The notes: generated from the letters alone by a model not told the origin. A DNA stretch of 64,000 nucleotides from Ignavibacteriaceae bacterium (GCA_013388545.1 JACAFB010000002.1:1-64000); one strand, 5' to 3'. Shown: positions 17,818 through 27,957, counted from the first letter of the stretch. Numbers and translations are program-made.

Positions 17818-20061
17818 TCAATGCCCCCCTTTATCTTCACCCCGATGATAATAATAGTAGTAATTGTAGTAATAGCCGTAAGACTTTTGATAGTTGAAAT
17901 CATTCAGCACAGTGCCAAGCAGATTATGAGGATTCAGTTCAAACATTCTTCCATATGCACGTAAAAATACATCCATTGGAGTGCTTTCTGCTTTAGATAC
18001 CAGCACAGTTCCGTCAGAAATATTGAAAAGTATTTCTGCATCCGTTACTGCGATAAAAGGAGGGGAGTCAAGCACGATATAATCAAACTTGCTTTTAAGT
18101 TCCTGGATCAGCTCTTTCATCCTGTTCGAGCCCAATAATTCCGATGGGTTGGTAGGAATTGACCCGCTTGTTATAAAACTTAGATTTTCAAGATTTGATT
18201 TCCTGACTAAAGAGTCCGCCGTTCCTTTTGAAAAAAGTAAATCCGTAAGTCCGGGTGACTTTTCACTTTGAAATAAATTATGAACTCTTGGCTTTCTCAA
18301 ATCACAATCCAGAAGCAAAGTATTGTGTCCTGCCTGTGCAAAGCTGCCCGCAAGGTTAAGCGAAACGATTGTTTTACCCTCGGATGGAAGCGAGCTTGTA
18401 ATCAGTACTGTCTTAATCGGTTCTTCATCTACCCTTGCATATTGAATGCGGGTCCTTAAGGCTTTAAATGACTCCGATGCATTGGAATTCGGCTTCACTG
18501 AAACAATGAATTCATCACCTTTATTTTTATTATCAACAAGGCTGTCAATATGGGGAATCCAGGATAAAACCTCAACACCTTTTTTCTCAAGTTCTGCCGG
18601 ATCTTTGATTGAAGTATCGAATGCATACCTGACAAAAACAAACAAAGCTGCTAATCCGAAGCCGGCCAGTATCCCGATAAGCATGACTGAAGTTCTGTTA
18701 GGTTTAACAAGCGTAGCTGTATCTGTTCCCGGATCAAGAATATATGCATCTGAAAGTCTTGTTCTCTCTTTGATCTCAGTTTCCTGGTACTTTTCTTCAA
18801 TTTGGGTGTAAAGCTTTTCATTTGTTGATTTCTCTCTTAATAATTTTGCAAGCTCCAGTCCAAGATCGGGCAGGGCATTAAGTTTTGTCCGGTTTATTTC
18901 TATCTCTTTGGTGTATTCCTCAATAGTCGAATTCAGTGTAATACGCTGCATATTAGCGTCAAATATTCTCTGAATTATCTCTTTCTTTTCTATTGGTGTG
19001 TTCGCACTTAGGTTTGCAAGTACTATGTCTGACTGGCTTTTTCTTATTTTCTCCAGCGTAGTCAACCTCTCATTGAAAGCATTATCGATCATTCTCTTTT
19101 CTTCAGGACTCCTGGCATTGCTTTTATCAATATCGCGCTGTATTTCCAGAGTATTAATCTTCTTTTGTATCTCGATTAATGATGCTTCGTTTATCTGCAG
19201 TTCAACATAGTTTACCAGTGTCGAATCATATTCAGCAAGTTCTCTTTCAAGCGAACTGATTGATTGCTGATTTGTCTTTAATCCTAATCGTGCCTGCCTG
19301 ATTGCTTCTTCAGCGCTGCGGATGTTTTCGGTAAGGTAAATGCTGTATGAATTTATATCTGAAAATCCATTTCTTTTCTGAAAATCACCAATTTCTGTTT
19401 CAATTGAATTTAGTTCGTTCAATTTGTTTTCACGTTCAACTAAAAGGAATTTCTTCAGTGTCGAAAGGTCCTGTTTCTTTAATTCATTTGAATAATCTAT
19501 GTATGCCTGGGCATATGTATTAGTAATAAGCAGCAGTTCTTCTGAAAAAGCACCCTCGCAGGAAATAGTAATTACATTGAGTTCTTCAATTTGCTCAATG
19601 TTGACTGCCTTGGATAATTTCTTTCTGAGATTGTTAACACCTATGGGTGTAAGGTCGCTGCTTCCGGGATATTTTCTTAAGAAGGAGAAGCTGCTTTTGT
19701 CTTTAACAGTCAGGAATGAATCTATTAATGCTAAAGCTACTTTATTACGGATTTCATAACTTTGAAGGAGCTGGATAAGGTTTGGTATTAATCCGTAATT
19801 ATAAAATCCCGGCTCACTCATAAAATTGCCCTCAAGCACGTCCTTATTTGCCTGTTCGATTTTAAGAGTTGTAGTTGCGCGATAAATTCTGTCGGCAGTT
19901 CTCCAGTATATAAATGTTGCTACTGCTGCGGCAAGTAAAATCAGTGCAACTGCTATCCAGTTTTGTTTTATTATATGAAAATATTTCAGGATTTGATCTT
20001 TTACTTCATTATCCTGAAGATTAGGATTTGTCTGCTTGTTTAATTCAGTATTCATTTGCAT
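17818..20061 (-). CDS. Polysaccharide biosynthesis tyrosine autokinase (Wzz domain + BY-kinase, Wzc-like)
   Basis: ORF 747 aa; N-terminal Wzz-type TM region, coiled coil, VLITSSLPSEGKTIVSLNLAGSFAQAGHNTLLLDCDLRKPRVH (Walker A/A'), C-terminal Tyr cluster YGYYYNYYYYYHRGEDKGGH. Confidence 0.96.
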   Translation of the reverse strand: MQMNTELNKQTNPNLQDNEVKDQILKYFHIIKQNWIAVALILLAAAVATFIYWRTADRIYRATTTLKIEQANKDVLEGNFMSEPGFYNYGLIPNLIQLLQSYEIRNKVALALIDSFLTVKDKSSFSFLRKYPGSSDLTPIGVNNLRKKLSKAVNIEQIEELNVITISCEGAFSEELLLITNTYAQAYIDYSNELKKQDLSTLKKFLLVERENKLNELNSIETEIGDFQKRNGFSDINSYSIYLTENIRSAEEAIRQARLGLKTNQQSISSLERELAEYDSTLVNYVELQINEASLIEIQKKINTLEIQRDIDKSNARSPEEKRMIDNAFNERLTTLEKIRKSQSDIVLANLSANTPIEKKEIIQRIFDANMQRITLNSTIEEYTKEIEINRTKLNALPDLGLELAKLLREKSTNEKLYTQIEEKYQETEIKERTRLSDAYILDPGTDTATLVKPNRTSVMLIGILAGFGLAALFVFVRYAFDTSIKDPAELEKKGVEVLSWIPHIDSLVDNKNKGDEFIVSVKPNSNASESFKALRTRIQYARVDEEPIKTVLITSSLPSEGKTIVSLNLAGSFAQAGHNTLLLDCDLRKPRVHNLFQSEKSPGLTDLLFSKGTADSLVRKSNLENLSFITSGSIPTNPSELLGSNRMKELIQELKSKFDYIVLDSPPFIAVTDAEILFNISDGTVLVSKAESTPMDVFLRAYGRMFELNPHNLLGTVLNDFNYQKSYGYYYNYYYYYHRGEDKGGH

Positions 20062-20077
20062 TGCTTTATTGTTATTT

Positions 20078-20605
20078 TCAGTTATTGCGGAGTATCAGAT
20101 AGATTAGCGTACCGAGTGAAGTTAAAAGCGATAAAATTGTCGTAACCGGTGCAATACTCTCATACCAGTATGAAGCCACCGGCGCTACTATAACATCTCC
20201 GTTTTTTAATATTGTTTTTTTCATCTCTGCAGATTTAATAAAATCTTCGCTGAAAAGATCATCGTAATCAATCACGATTATTTCGTCTTCTTTCACTCCA
20301 AGTGTGTCGTTCTTGAAACGTACTATCCTGATGTCTTCAAGATCGGCTGTTTCGGTTAATCCCCCTGAATAGGAGAGTAATTCAAGCAGGTTAATTCCAT
20401 CCTGAATTTTATAAATACCCGGATTCTTTACCGAGCCCCAGAGTTTCACCTCTATTGAAGGTAAAAACCTTTTGCTGTAATCGAAAATGTTTGGTGCGGT
20501 TTTTAATTCTTCGCCTTCAAAATTTATATCTAACTGACCGTAAACAGGTATAGTCAGCAGTACCGTTATAGTCAGGAAAAGAAAATTCTTAATAGTGTTT
20601 TTCAT
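20078..20605 (-). CDS. SLBB-domain polysaccharide export-associated protein
   Basis: ORF 175 aa; signal peptide, VKLWGSVKNPGIYKIQDGINLLELLSYSGGLTETADLEDIRIVR (SLBB), C-terminal hydrophobic helix. Confidence 0.82.
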   Translation of the reverse strand: MKNTIKNFLFLTITVLLTIPVYGQLDINFEGEELKTAPNIFDYSKRFLPSIEVKLWGSVKNPGIYKIQDGINLLELLSYSGGLTETADLEDIRIVRFKNDTLGVKEDEIIVIDYDDLFSEDFIKSAEMKKTILKNGDVIVAPVASYWYESIAPVTTILSLLTSLGTLIYLILRNN

Positions 20606-20664
20606 TTTTTGTCTTTGTTAGTTGTATAATATTCTTTTTTTAATGGATCATCCATTGGTTTGAT

Positions 20665-21717
20665 TCACTTCAAATTATAATACGCTTTGTACCAGTTGAT
20701 GAATTCTTCTATACCGTATTCAAGGTTGCGGTGATTTAAAGTAATTCCTGCTGAGTTTAGTTTACTTATGTCGGCATAGGTATTTTCAACATCACCGGCG
20801 GGAATAGGGAGGAGCTCAAGCTTTGCTTTTCTGCCGGTTTTGTTTTCAAGCATTGAAATCATTGTCATTAGTTCAACGGATTGATGATTACCGATATTAA
20901 ATATTCTGGATTCAGAATTTCCCTTCGTCTCTTCATTCCTGGAAATCTTTTCGATCAGTCCCGATAATCCTTTAATGATATCATCAATGTAAGTAAAATC
21001 CCTTTTCATTTTACCATAATTAAAAACCTTAATTGGTTCATTATCGAAGATGGCTTTGGTGAAAATAAAAAGCGCCATATCAGGTCTGCCCCACGGTCCG
21101 TAAACGGTAAAGAATCTCAGTCCCGTTGATGGTATTCCGAATAAATGCGAATATGTATGTGCCATCAGTTCATTCGACTTCTTTGTAACGGCATACATTG
21201 AGATCGGGTTATCAGTTCTGTCATCTTCGGAAAATGGTATCTTTTTATTTGACCCGTAAACTGAACTCGATGAGGCATAAAGTAAATGCCTCAGGGGATA
21301 TTTTCTGCAGGCTTCCAGTATATTCAGAAACCCTGTAACGTTGCTGTCAATATATGCCTGTGGATTTTCCAGAGAGTATCTTACCCCGGCTTGTGCAGCA
21401 AGATTTACAACCAGATCAAATTTTTCGCGTTTGAATAATTCATTCAGACTATTTCCGTCACTTAAATCAAGCTTAATAAATCTGTAATTATTAAATCGGC
21501 TGCTTTGTACAACTTTATTTTCAATTTGTGAATTCTTCTCAGCTTTAAGGATGGCAGCTTTATCGATTCCTGATTCTTTTAACCTGTCGTACTTTAGGTT
21601 TACATCATAATAATCATTGATGTTATCCAATCCAACAACATCGTATCCTTCCTGCAGAAGCTTATTAGCAAGATGAAATCCGATAAATCCTGCAGTTCCG
21701 GTTATTAATGTTTTCAA
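20665..21717 (-). CDS. NAD-dependent epimerase, UDP-glucuronate 4-epimerase-like
   Basis: ORF 350 aa; MKTLITGTAGFIGFHLANKLLQEGYDVVGLDNINDYYDVNLKYDRL, YASSSSVYG, YAVTKKSNELMAHTYSHLFG. Confidence 0.92.
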   Translation of the reverse strand: MKTLITGTAGFIGFHLANKLLQEGYDVVGLDNINDYYDVNLKYDRLKESGIDKAAILKAEKNSQIENKVVQSSRFNNYRFIKLDLSDGNSLNELFKREKFDLVVNLAAQAGVRYSLENPQAYIDSNVTGFLNILEACRKYPLRHLLYASSSSVYGSNKKIPFSEDDRTDNPISMYAVTKKSNELMAHTYSHLFGIPSTGLRFFTVYGPWGRPDMALFIFTKAIFDNEPIKVFNYGKMKRDFTYIDDIIKGLSGLIEKISRNEETKGNSESRIFNIGNHQSVELMTMISMLENKTGRKAKLELLPIPAGDVENTYADISKLNSAGITLNHRNLEYGIEEFINWYKAYYNLK

Positions 21718-21765
21718 ATCAATTATGCTTTATTAAAAATTTCTGTTTCTAATTTTAATTCTAAC

Positions 21766-21865
21766 CCGGCATCCGGTATCTGACTTAATGACTTTCATTA
21801 CAACAAATGACCTGATGAGTACAATTGTCTACCAATGACTCAATTACAACGAATGACAAGTATTC
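21766..21865. repeat. Dispersed, partly degraded copy of the composite intergenic repeat
   Basis: CCGGCAT CCGGTAT at 21766-21779 followed by TTAATGACT...AAATGACCTGATGA...CAATGACTCAATTACAACGAATGAC. Confidence 0.75.
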
Positions 21866-21898
21866 TAATAACCTCATCTTTCCGGAAAGATTCATCAT

Positions 21899-22111
21899 TT
21901 ATGCAGCAGTGCTCTTTAATAAAATAGAGATTGGTAAGTTTTTAATTTCACTAACTTTAAGAATAGAAAAACCCAGGATATTCCCCTGATCGTCTACTTT
22001 CTCCATAACAGCATCATTTTCCGTTTCCTTATAGTACCCCTCTTTCTGATCAAATATCACTTCCAGAAAATCTGCTTCTTTATCAAACCAAACTTTTATT
22101 GCTTTTTCCAT
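21899..22111 (-). CDS. DUF2283 domain protein
   Basis: ORF 70 aa; KVWFDKEADFLEVIFDQKEGYYKETENDAVMEKVDDQGNILGFSIL. Confidence 0.75.
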   Translation of the reverse strand: MEKAIKVWFDKEADFLEVIFDQKEGYYKETENDAVMEKVDDQGNILGFSILKVSEIKNLPISILLKSTAA

Positions 22112-22410
22112 ATTGTTGCGCCTTTTTTAATTGTGTCGGTAAAATATGCAGTTATTATAAAGATTTCAGCACCTTTTACTTTCACAACCACACAAAGATA
22201 TTTTTCATTAACAGGTGTAGATTTATAAAATTTATAGTGTAATTCAACTTCAGCATCAGTTTTAGATCTTATCACAAAATCTGGCAAAGCCAATGTATCT
22301 TCAATCTTGTTTATTTGTTATCTCCTTTCAGGGTGGCTTTCTTCCAGATGCTTTCTGCGTTAATCTGTAAATCGTATTCTTCGGTTCTGGTAATCAGCGA
22401 AAATGGTCAT
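22096..22410 (-). pseudogene. Probable degraded small protein (HPE...ETL..PDFV.RSKTD family, upstream partner of DUF2283) with two in-frame TAA codons
   Basis: One reading frame from ATG at 22410: MTIFADYQNRRIRFTD*RRKHLEESHPERR*QINKIEDTLALPDFVIRSKTDAEVELHYKFY...IITAYFTDTIKKGATIWKKQ; TAA at 22362-22360 and 22320-22318. Confidence 0.65.
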
Positions 22411-22451
22411 TTCATTAAACTTCGGGTCTTAATGACCTTGTGGTTCCTTCT

Positions 22452-22598
22452 TTTCTTTAACAACAAATGACCTAATGACTAAATTATAACAAATGACCCA
22501 ATGACTACAATTGTCTACCAATAACTCATTGACCACAAATATTCTGGCACCAAATTCAGGTTCCCAGTATCAAGTATCAGGCATCCAGCATCCGATAC
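22452..22598. repeat. Dispersed copy of the composite intergenic repeat
   Basis: AACAAATGACCTAATGACTAAATTATAACAAATGACCCAATGACT ... then CCAGTAT CAAGTAT CAGGCAT CCAGCAT at 22564-22591. Confidence 0.85.
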
Positions 22599-22614
22599 AG
22601 TCTGTGTCTGCTTT

Positions 22615-23910
22615 TTATAACCTGTTATCAACCAGCTCCTTCGGAAGAACTCCTTTCACATCAAAAATAACTTTACCGTTTTTTGATATCTCACTAAAAT
22701 CGAGATTCTTAAATTCATTATGAGCTACCGCAAGAACAATTCCATCATAAGATTTAAGCGACAGATCTTCAGCTTTGAGAAGTTCAATTCCATATTCATG
22801 CTTTACCTCTGCCGGGTCAGCCCATGGATCAAGCACATTAACCAAACATCCAAACTGATTAAGCTCATTGATAATGTCAATCACACGTGAATTTCTGATA
22901 TCGGGACAATTTTCCTTAAAAGTAATTCCTAAAACCAGCACTTTTGCATTATGAATTTTATGTTCTTTCTTTATCATAAGTTTAACAAGCTGATTTGCAA
23001 CAAACACTCCCATTCCGTCGTTGATTCGTCTTCCGGCAAGAATTATTTCGGGGTTGTATCCAAGATGAACTGCTTTATGTGTGAGGTAATACGGATCAAC
23101 TCCGATGCAGTGACCACCAACCAGTCCCGGTCTGAATGGAAGAAAGTTCCACTTTGTACCCGCTGCTTCAAGAACTTCAAGTGTATCTATATTCATTAAA
23201 TCAAAAAGCTTTGACAGTTCATTAACGAAAGCAATATTGATATCTCTTTGTGTATTTTCAATTACCTTAGCCGCTTCTGCAACCTTTATTGAAGACGCAA
23301 GGTGTGTCCCGGCAGTTATTATAGATTTATAAAGCTCATTTACAGTTTCTGCTGATTCCTGATTGCTTCCGCTGACCACTTTCTTTATGTTATGAACTCT
23401 GTGTTCTTTATCTCCCGGGTTTATTCTTTCAGGACTGTAGCCGCAGAAAAAGTCTTTGTTAAACTTCATTCCACTGAATTTCTCAAGCACAGGAACGCAC
23501 ACTTCTTCTGTGCAGCCGGGGTAAACTGTTGATTCATAAATTACAATATCTCCAGAGGATAATACTTTTCCAACTGTTTCGCTTGCCTTGATAAGAGGAA
23601 TTAAATCCGGTCTTTTATATTCATCTATTGGTGTTGGTACAGTTACAATAAAAATCTCAACTGCCCTTAAATCCTCGATTCGATCGGTGTATTCAAGTTT
23701 TTTTGACGATGCAAGTTCTTCTTTACTTACTTCAAGTGTTCTGTCTGAACCTGATCTGAGCTCTTTGATTCTGTTTGAGTTGATATCAAATCCAATGACC
23801 TTAAATTTCTTTCCGAATTCGACTGCAAGAGGGAGACCAACATAACCTAGTCCTATTACTCCGATAATTATTGATTTGTCTTCAATTTTTTTTCTTAATT
23901 GGTTGCTCAT
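22615..23910 (-). CDS. Nucleotide-sugar dehydrogenase (UDP-GlcNAc/GalNAc 6-dehydrogenase type, TviB/WbpO/WbpA-like)
   Basis: ORF 431 aa; [79 protein letters not shown]. Confidence 0.94.
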   Translation of the reverse strand: MSNQLRKKIEDKSIIIGVIGLGYVGLPLAVEFGKKFKVIGFDINSNRIKELRSGSDRTLEVSKEELASSKKLEYTDRIEDLRAVEIFIVTVPTPIDEYKRPDLIPLIKASETVGKVLSSGDIVIYESTVYPGCTEEVCVPVLEKFSGMKFNKDFFCGYSPERINPGDKEHRVHNIKKVVSGSNQESAETVNELYKSIITAGTHLASSIKVAEAAKVIENTQRDINIAFVNELSKLFDLMNIDTLEVLEAAGTKWNFLPFRPGLVGGHCIGVDPYYLTHKAVHLGYNPEIILAGRRINDGMGVFVANQLVKLMIKKEHKIHNAKVLVLGITFKENCPDIRNSRVIDIINELNQFGCLVNVLDPWADPAEVKHEYGIELLKAEDLSLKSYDGIVLAVAHNEFKNLDFSEISKNGKVIFDVKGVLPKELVDNRL

Positions 23911-24001
23911 TTATTAAATACCTGTATTTATCGGAACGATATCCGGGATAAAGAGAATAATTTATTTATGATAGTTTTTTCCGAAATGTTCAAACACATC
24001 T

Positions 24002-24035
24002 TCGCCACGTCAGTCACATTCGGCTGATTTGGCGA
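24002..24035. other. Intergenic inverted repeat (hairpin) of unknown role
   Basis: TCGCCA-CG-TCAG / CTGA-TT-TGGCGA with 10-nt loop TCACATTCGG. Confidence 0.5.
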
Positions 24036-24343
24036 GGGCGAATTTATTTCTGAATGCACAGTATTATTGCATTTCCCCTGACTTATTTTTTCAAATAGGA
24101 GTATCTTATCACAAGAAATGCTAAATCATTCATCAAATCTGAACCGGTAATAGTTGCAGATCATTTGTTATCAAATAACGAGCCGAAATTTAGTAATTTA
24201 TTTGTAATAATTAAAGAATTCTGGATTTTGAAGAAGAATAGGAGTTATGATGTAAAACTTCAAAATTTCGTAAAATCTAAGCTCTGACAGGAGTGTTCGG
24301 ATTTAATATAACTTCCCCTGATTTTATTGAAAGATTTACTTAT

Positions 24344-24919
24344 TTATAACTCCGTTACTATTCCATCTTTTAGCTTGTACTTTTTACCTGTTCTCTCACA
24401 CTCTGCAATTCCTGAATTATCAAATTTCAATCTCTTGCCTGCCTCGCTGACCCACCCGATTAGTTTTCCCGGATTACCAACTATGAGCGCAAAATCAGGA
24501 ACATCTTTAGTAACTACAGCTCCTGCCCCGATAAAACAATGCTTCCCAAGTGTATTCCCGCAAACTATCGTTGCATTTGCTCCGATAGAAGCTCCCTCTT
24601 TTACCAGAGTCTTAATATAGTGTTCGCTTGTTGCCTGAGGATACTTGCATCTGGGATCAAGGATGTTGGTAAATACCATCGATGGTCCGCAAAAAACATA
24701 GTCTTCAAGGATCACTCCTTCATAAATAGAAACGTTATTCTGAATTTTACAATAGTCCCCGATGGTTACATTTGGTCCAACATTAACATTCTGACCCAGT
24801 ACACAATTTTTACCTATCTTTGCATTCTTTTGCACATGTGAAAAATGCCATATCTTCGTTCCATCTCCTATCTCGCAGGGATCGTCAATATAAGATGACT
24901 CATGTTTGTAGTAACTCAT
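24344..24919 (-). CDS. Hexapeptide-repeat N-acetyltransferase, WbpD-like
   Basis: ORF 191 aa; CEIGDGTKIWHFSHVQKNAKIGKNCVLGQNVNVGPNVTIGDYCKIQNNVSIYEGVILEDYVFCGPSMVFTN. Confidence 0.9.
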   Translation of the reverse strand: MSYYKHESSYIDDPCEIGDGTKIWHFSHVQKNAKIGKNCVLGQNVNVGPNVTIGDYCKIQNNVSIYEGVILEDYVFCGPSMVFTNILDPRCKYPQATSEHYIKTLVKEGASIGANATIVCGNTLGKHCFIGAGAVVTKDVPDFALIVGNPGKLIGWVSEAGKRLKFDNSGIAECERTGKKYKLKDGIVTEL

Positions 24920-25881
24920 TTGCTCCTCATTAATATATCTTGTACAAATGGATGAATTAAACCCTGATAATTATTGCCTTTAGTGTTTCTTATCTGGTAA
25001 GCAATTTCTATTGATGGCCGGGCATCGTCAATTCCAAATCCTTTTGAATCAAGGATTTCCCGGTAAACTTTAGTATGAAGCTCTGTAAATCCATCGGAAA
25101 ATTCAATTTCTGAATTATTTACAGTTATTGATCTGAAAGTTGATTGGTTTTTTTCAATGGAAGACTTTGGCAGATCCTCTCTTGCTGTGGAGAGAAACCA
25201 TCTGACTTCAGCATTTTGTAAAACTAAAAAGCCTCCAACTCTGCGTTTTTCTGAAAGATGTACGTAGTTTTCCTGAACATTCCCGAATAACCAGATCAGT
25301 AAATCAAAAAAATGAATACCAATATTGGTAGCTATTCCCCCGGACTTTTCAATTACCCCTTTCCAGGAATAGTCATACCAGATTCCACGTGATGTAATAT
25401 AAGTTAAGTCAACCTTATATTTCTTTTCATTTATTGATTTTGACAATTTTTCCTTCAGTTGAATCAAGCTTGGGTGAACTCTTAATTGAAGTATGTTATA
25501 AACTTTCAATCCTGTTTCTTTTTCTAATTCCTCTAGTGCATCAAGATTCCAGGGATTTAAGACTAAAGGTTTCTCACAAATTGCATTTGCTCCGGTTCTT
25601 AATGCAGTCCGAATATGTGCATCATGAAGAAAGTTAGGGGAGCAGATGCTTAAATAATGAAGATGCTCAGAAGCATTTCTTCTTCTGATCATTTCAAGAT
25701 GTCTGTCAAACCTCTCATACTCAGTAAAAAAACTAACTTCCGGGAAATACTTATCTAATATCCCCACTGAATCATGAGGATCAACTGCTGCAATAAGATT
25801 GTTCCCGGTATCTTTTATTGCCTGAAGATGACGGGGAGCTATGTAACCAGCTACTCCTGTAATAGCAAAATTTTTACTCAT
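24916..25881 (-). CDS. Gfo/Idh/MocA oxidoreductase, WbpB-like
   Basis: ORF 321 aa; FAITGVAGYIAPRHLQAIKDTGNNLIAAVDPHDSVGILDKYFPEVSFFTEYERFDRHLE, HYLSICSPNFLHDAHIRTALRTGANAICEKPLVLNP. Confidence 0.9.
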   Translation of the reverse strand: MSKNFAITGVAGYIAPRHLQAIKDTGNNLIAAVDPHDSVGILDKYFPEVSFFTEYERFDRHLEMIRRRNASEHLHYLSICSPNFLHDAHIRTALRTGANAICEKPLVLNPWNLDALEELEKETGLKVYNILQLRVHPSLIQLKEKLSKSINEKKYKVDLTYITSRGIWYDYSWKGVIEKSGGIATNIGIHFFDLLIWLFGNVQENYVHLSEKRRVGGFLVLQNAEVRWFLSTAREDLPKSSIEKNQSTFRSITVNNSEIEFSDGFTELHTKVYREILDSKGFGIDDARPSIEIAYQIRNTKGNNYQGLIHPFVQDILMRSK

Positions 25882-25985
25882 TTTATTTTTGATGGTAATT
25901 TATTATAACAAATTATGAATTTATCTCATTTTATCTAAATGATGCTATCTTTCAAAGATATTTTTACTGAGCAATTTCGAATAGT

Positions 25986-27650
25986 TTAAATAAATACGTG
26001 TTCCTTATATTCTCCAAATACTTCTCTTAAAGTATTGCTTATCTCTCCAATGCTGCAGTAATTTCTTACGCAATTTAAAATAAATGGCATCATATTCACA
26101 TCATTTTCTGCAGCTTTTCTAAGCTCACTTAAAGATTTGCTCACTTCAATGCTATTTCTTTCACTCTTCACTTTATTCAGGAATTTAATTTGTTCCTCCT
26201 GAACTTTTAAATCAATTTTCAGCAAATCTTTATGCTCATCCTCGCGGATCTGAAATTTATTTACCCCGACAATTACTCTTTTGCCGCGTTCAATTTCAAG
26301 TTCGTATTTATAGGCAGCCTGCTGAATTTCAGTCTGTACATATCCAGATTCGATAGCACTGATCATTCCTCCCAGAGATTCTATTTTTTCGATATACTCT
26401 TCAGCTTCTTTTTCAATACTGTCAGTCAGGTGCTCAATATAATATGATCCGGCAAGAGGATCGATTGTGTTTGCAACACCACTTTCATATGCAACTATCT
26501 GCTGAGTCCTCAGAGCAATTCTTACTGATTCCTCTGTTGGAAGTGCAAGTGCCTCATCACGTGAATTAGTATGCAAACTTTGGGTTCCTCCGAGCACAGC
26601 AGCCAGCGTTTGGATAGTAACCCTTACGATGTTATTGTCCACCTGCTGAGCAGTTAATGTAGATCCTGCTGTTTGTGAATGAAATCTGAGCATAAGTGAA
26701 CGAGGGTCCTTTGCCTTAAACCTGTTTTTCATAATCTTAGCCCACAATCGTCTTGCAGCTCTGAATTTAGCTATTTCTTCGAGCAGATCGTTATGAGCAT
26801 TAAAAAAGAATGATAATCTTTTTGCAAAATCATCAACATCAAGGCCGGCTTTTAATGCCGCTTCCACGTATGCTATTCCGTTTGCAAGTGTGAATCCGAC
26901 TTCCTGTGAAGCAGTAGACCCGGCTTCCCTGATATGATAACCGGAAATTGAAATTGTATTCCATTTAGGAACTTCTTTTGAACAATACTCAAATATATTT
27001 GTGATTAAACGCATTGAAGGCTTTGGTGGAAAAATATATGTCCCCCGTGCAATATATTCTTTAAGTATATCGTTCTGAATCGTTCCGCTGACCTGATCTT
27101 TTCCGACACCCTGTTTCTCGGCTACGGCTAAATACATTGCCAGAAGTATTGAAGCCGGTGCATTGATTGTCATAGATGTTGATACTTTATCAAGCGGGAT
27201 TTTATCGAATAGTATCTCCATATCTGCCAGCGTATCAATAGCTACTCCAACTTTTCCTACCTCTCCGGAAGCTATGGGATCATCGCTGTCATAACCAATC
27301 TGGGTTGGAAGATCAAACGCAACAGAAAGTCCTGATTGTCCTTGTTTGAGCAGGTAGCGGTATCTTTCATTTGATTCTTTTGCTGTGCCAAAACCGGCAT
27401 ATTGCCTCATAGTCCAGAATCGACCTCTGTACATTGTAGGTTGTATACCGCGGGTAAATGGATATAACCCGGGATACCCGATTTTTTCTTCGTAATTTGA
27501 GTCAGCTTTATCAGGTATATATAAAGGCTCAACAGGTTTAAAAGAACAGGTGGTGAATTCTTCTTCCCGTTCCGGTGATTTAATAAGCGACTTTTTATAA
27601 ATATTTTCGTACCAATTTGTGAATTGGGGATTTTCATCTTTTGATTTCAA
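25986..27650 (-). CDS. Methylmalonyl-CoA mutase, large/catalytic-domain subunit
   Basis: ORF 554 aa; [61 protein letters not shown]; ends without an evident C-terminal B12-binding domain. Confidence 0.94.
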   Translation of the reverse strand: MKSKDENPQFTNWYENIYKKSLIKSPEREEEFTTCSFKPVEPLYIPDKADSNYEEKIGYPGLYPFTRGIQPTMYRGRFWTMRQYAGFGTAKESNERYRYLLKQGQSGLSVAFDLPTQIGYDSDDPIASGEVGKVGVAIDTLADMEILFDKIPLDKVSTSMTINAPASILLAMYLAVAEKQGVGKDQVSGTIQNDILKEYIARGTYIFPPKPSMRLITNIFEYCSKEVPKWNTISISGYHIREAGSTASQEVGFTLANGIAYVEAALKAGLDVDDFAKRLSFFFNAHNDLLEEIAKFRAARRLWAKIMKNRFKAKDPRSLMLRFHSQTAGSTLTAQQVDNNIVRVTIQTLAAVLGGTQSLHTNSRDEALALPTEESVRIALRTQQIVAYESGVANTIDPLAGSYYIEHLTDSIEKEAEEYIEKIESLGGMISAIESGYVQTEIQQAAYKYELEIERGKRVIVGVNKFQIREDEHKDLLKIDLKVQEEQIKFLNKVKSERNSIEVSKSLSELRKAAENDVNMMPFILNCVRNYCSIGEISNTLREVFGEYKEHVFI

Positions 27651-27957
27651 AATTATTCTCCTTTTAATGCTGTGGATTGTTTACAGGATGTTTTCAATTC
27701 ATTTGTGACTCTTAAATGCCTGGATATTACTTCTAACTGACATCATTTTTAAGATAAATTTGGAATTTTTATTATCTCAATTTCAAATCTAATGAAAAGC
27801 AAAATGAAATTAGAGGTTTCAGCAGCGTTATGTTTGCTCTAAATAAACAAAAATTTTCAAAATATCCGGTTGAGTTTTTTTCTGAATATCTTTTATAATA
27901 AGTACTTAGTAAAAGATATTTAACTCACCACTTAAGAAAAACAAGGGTAACGGTTTC

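Noticed and set aside
22511-22723. Plus-strand 70-aa ORF
   Set aside because: Runs through the composite repeat and antisense of the UDP-sugar dehydrogenase; not supported as a protein.
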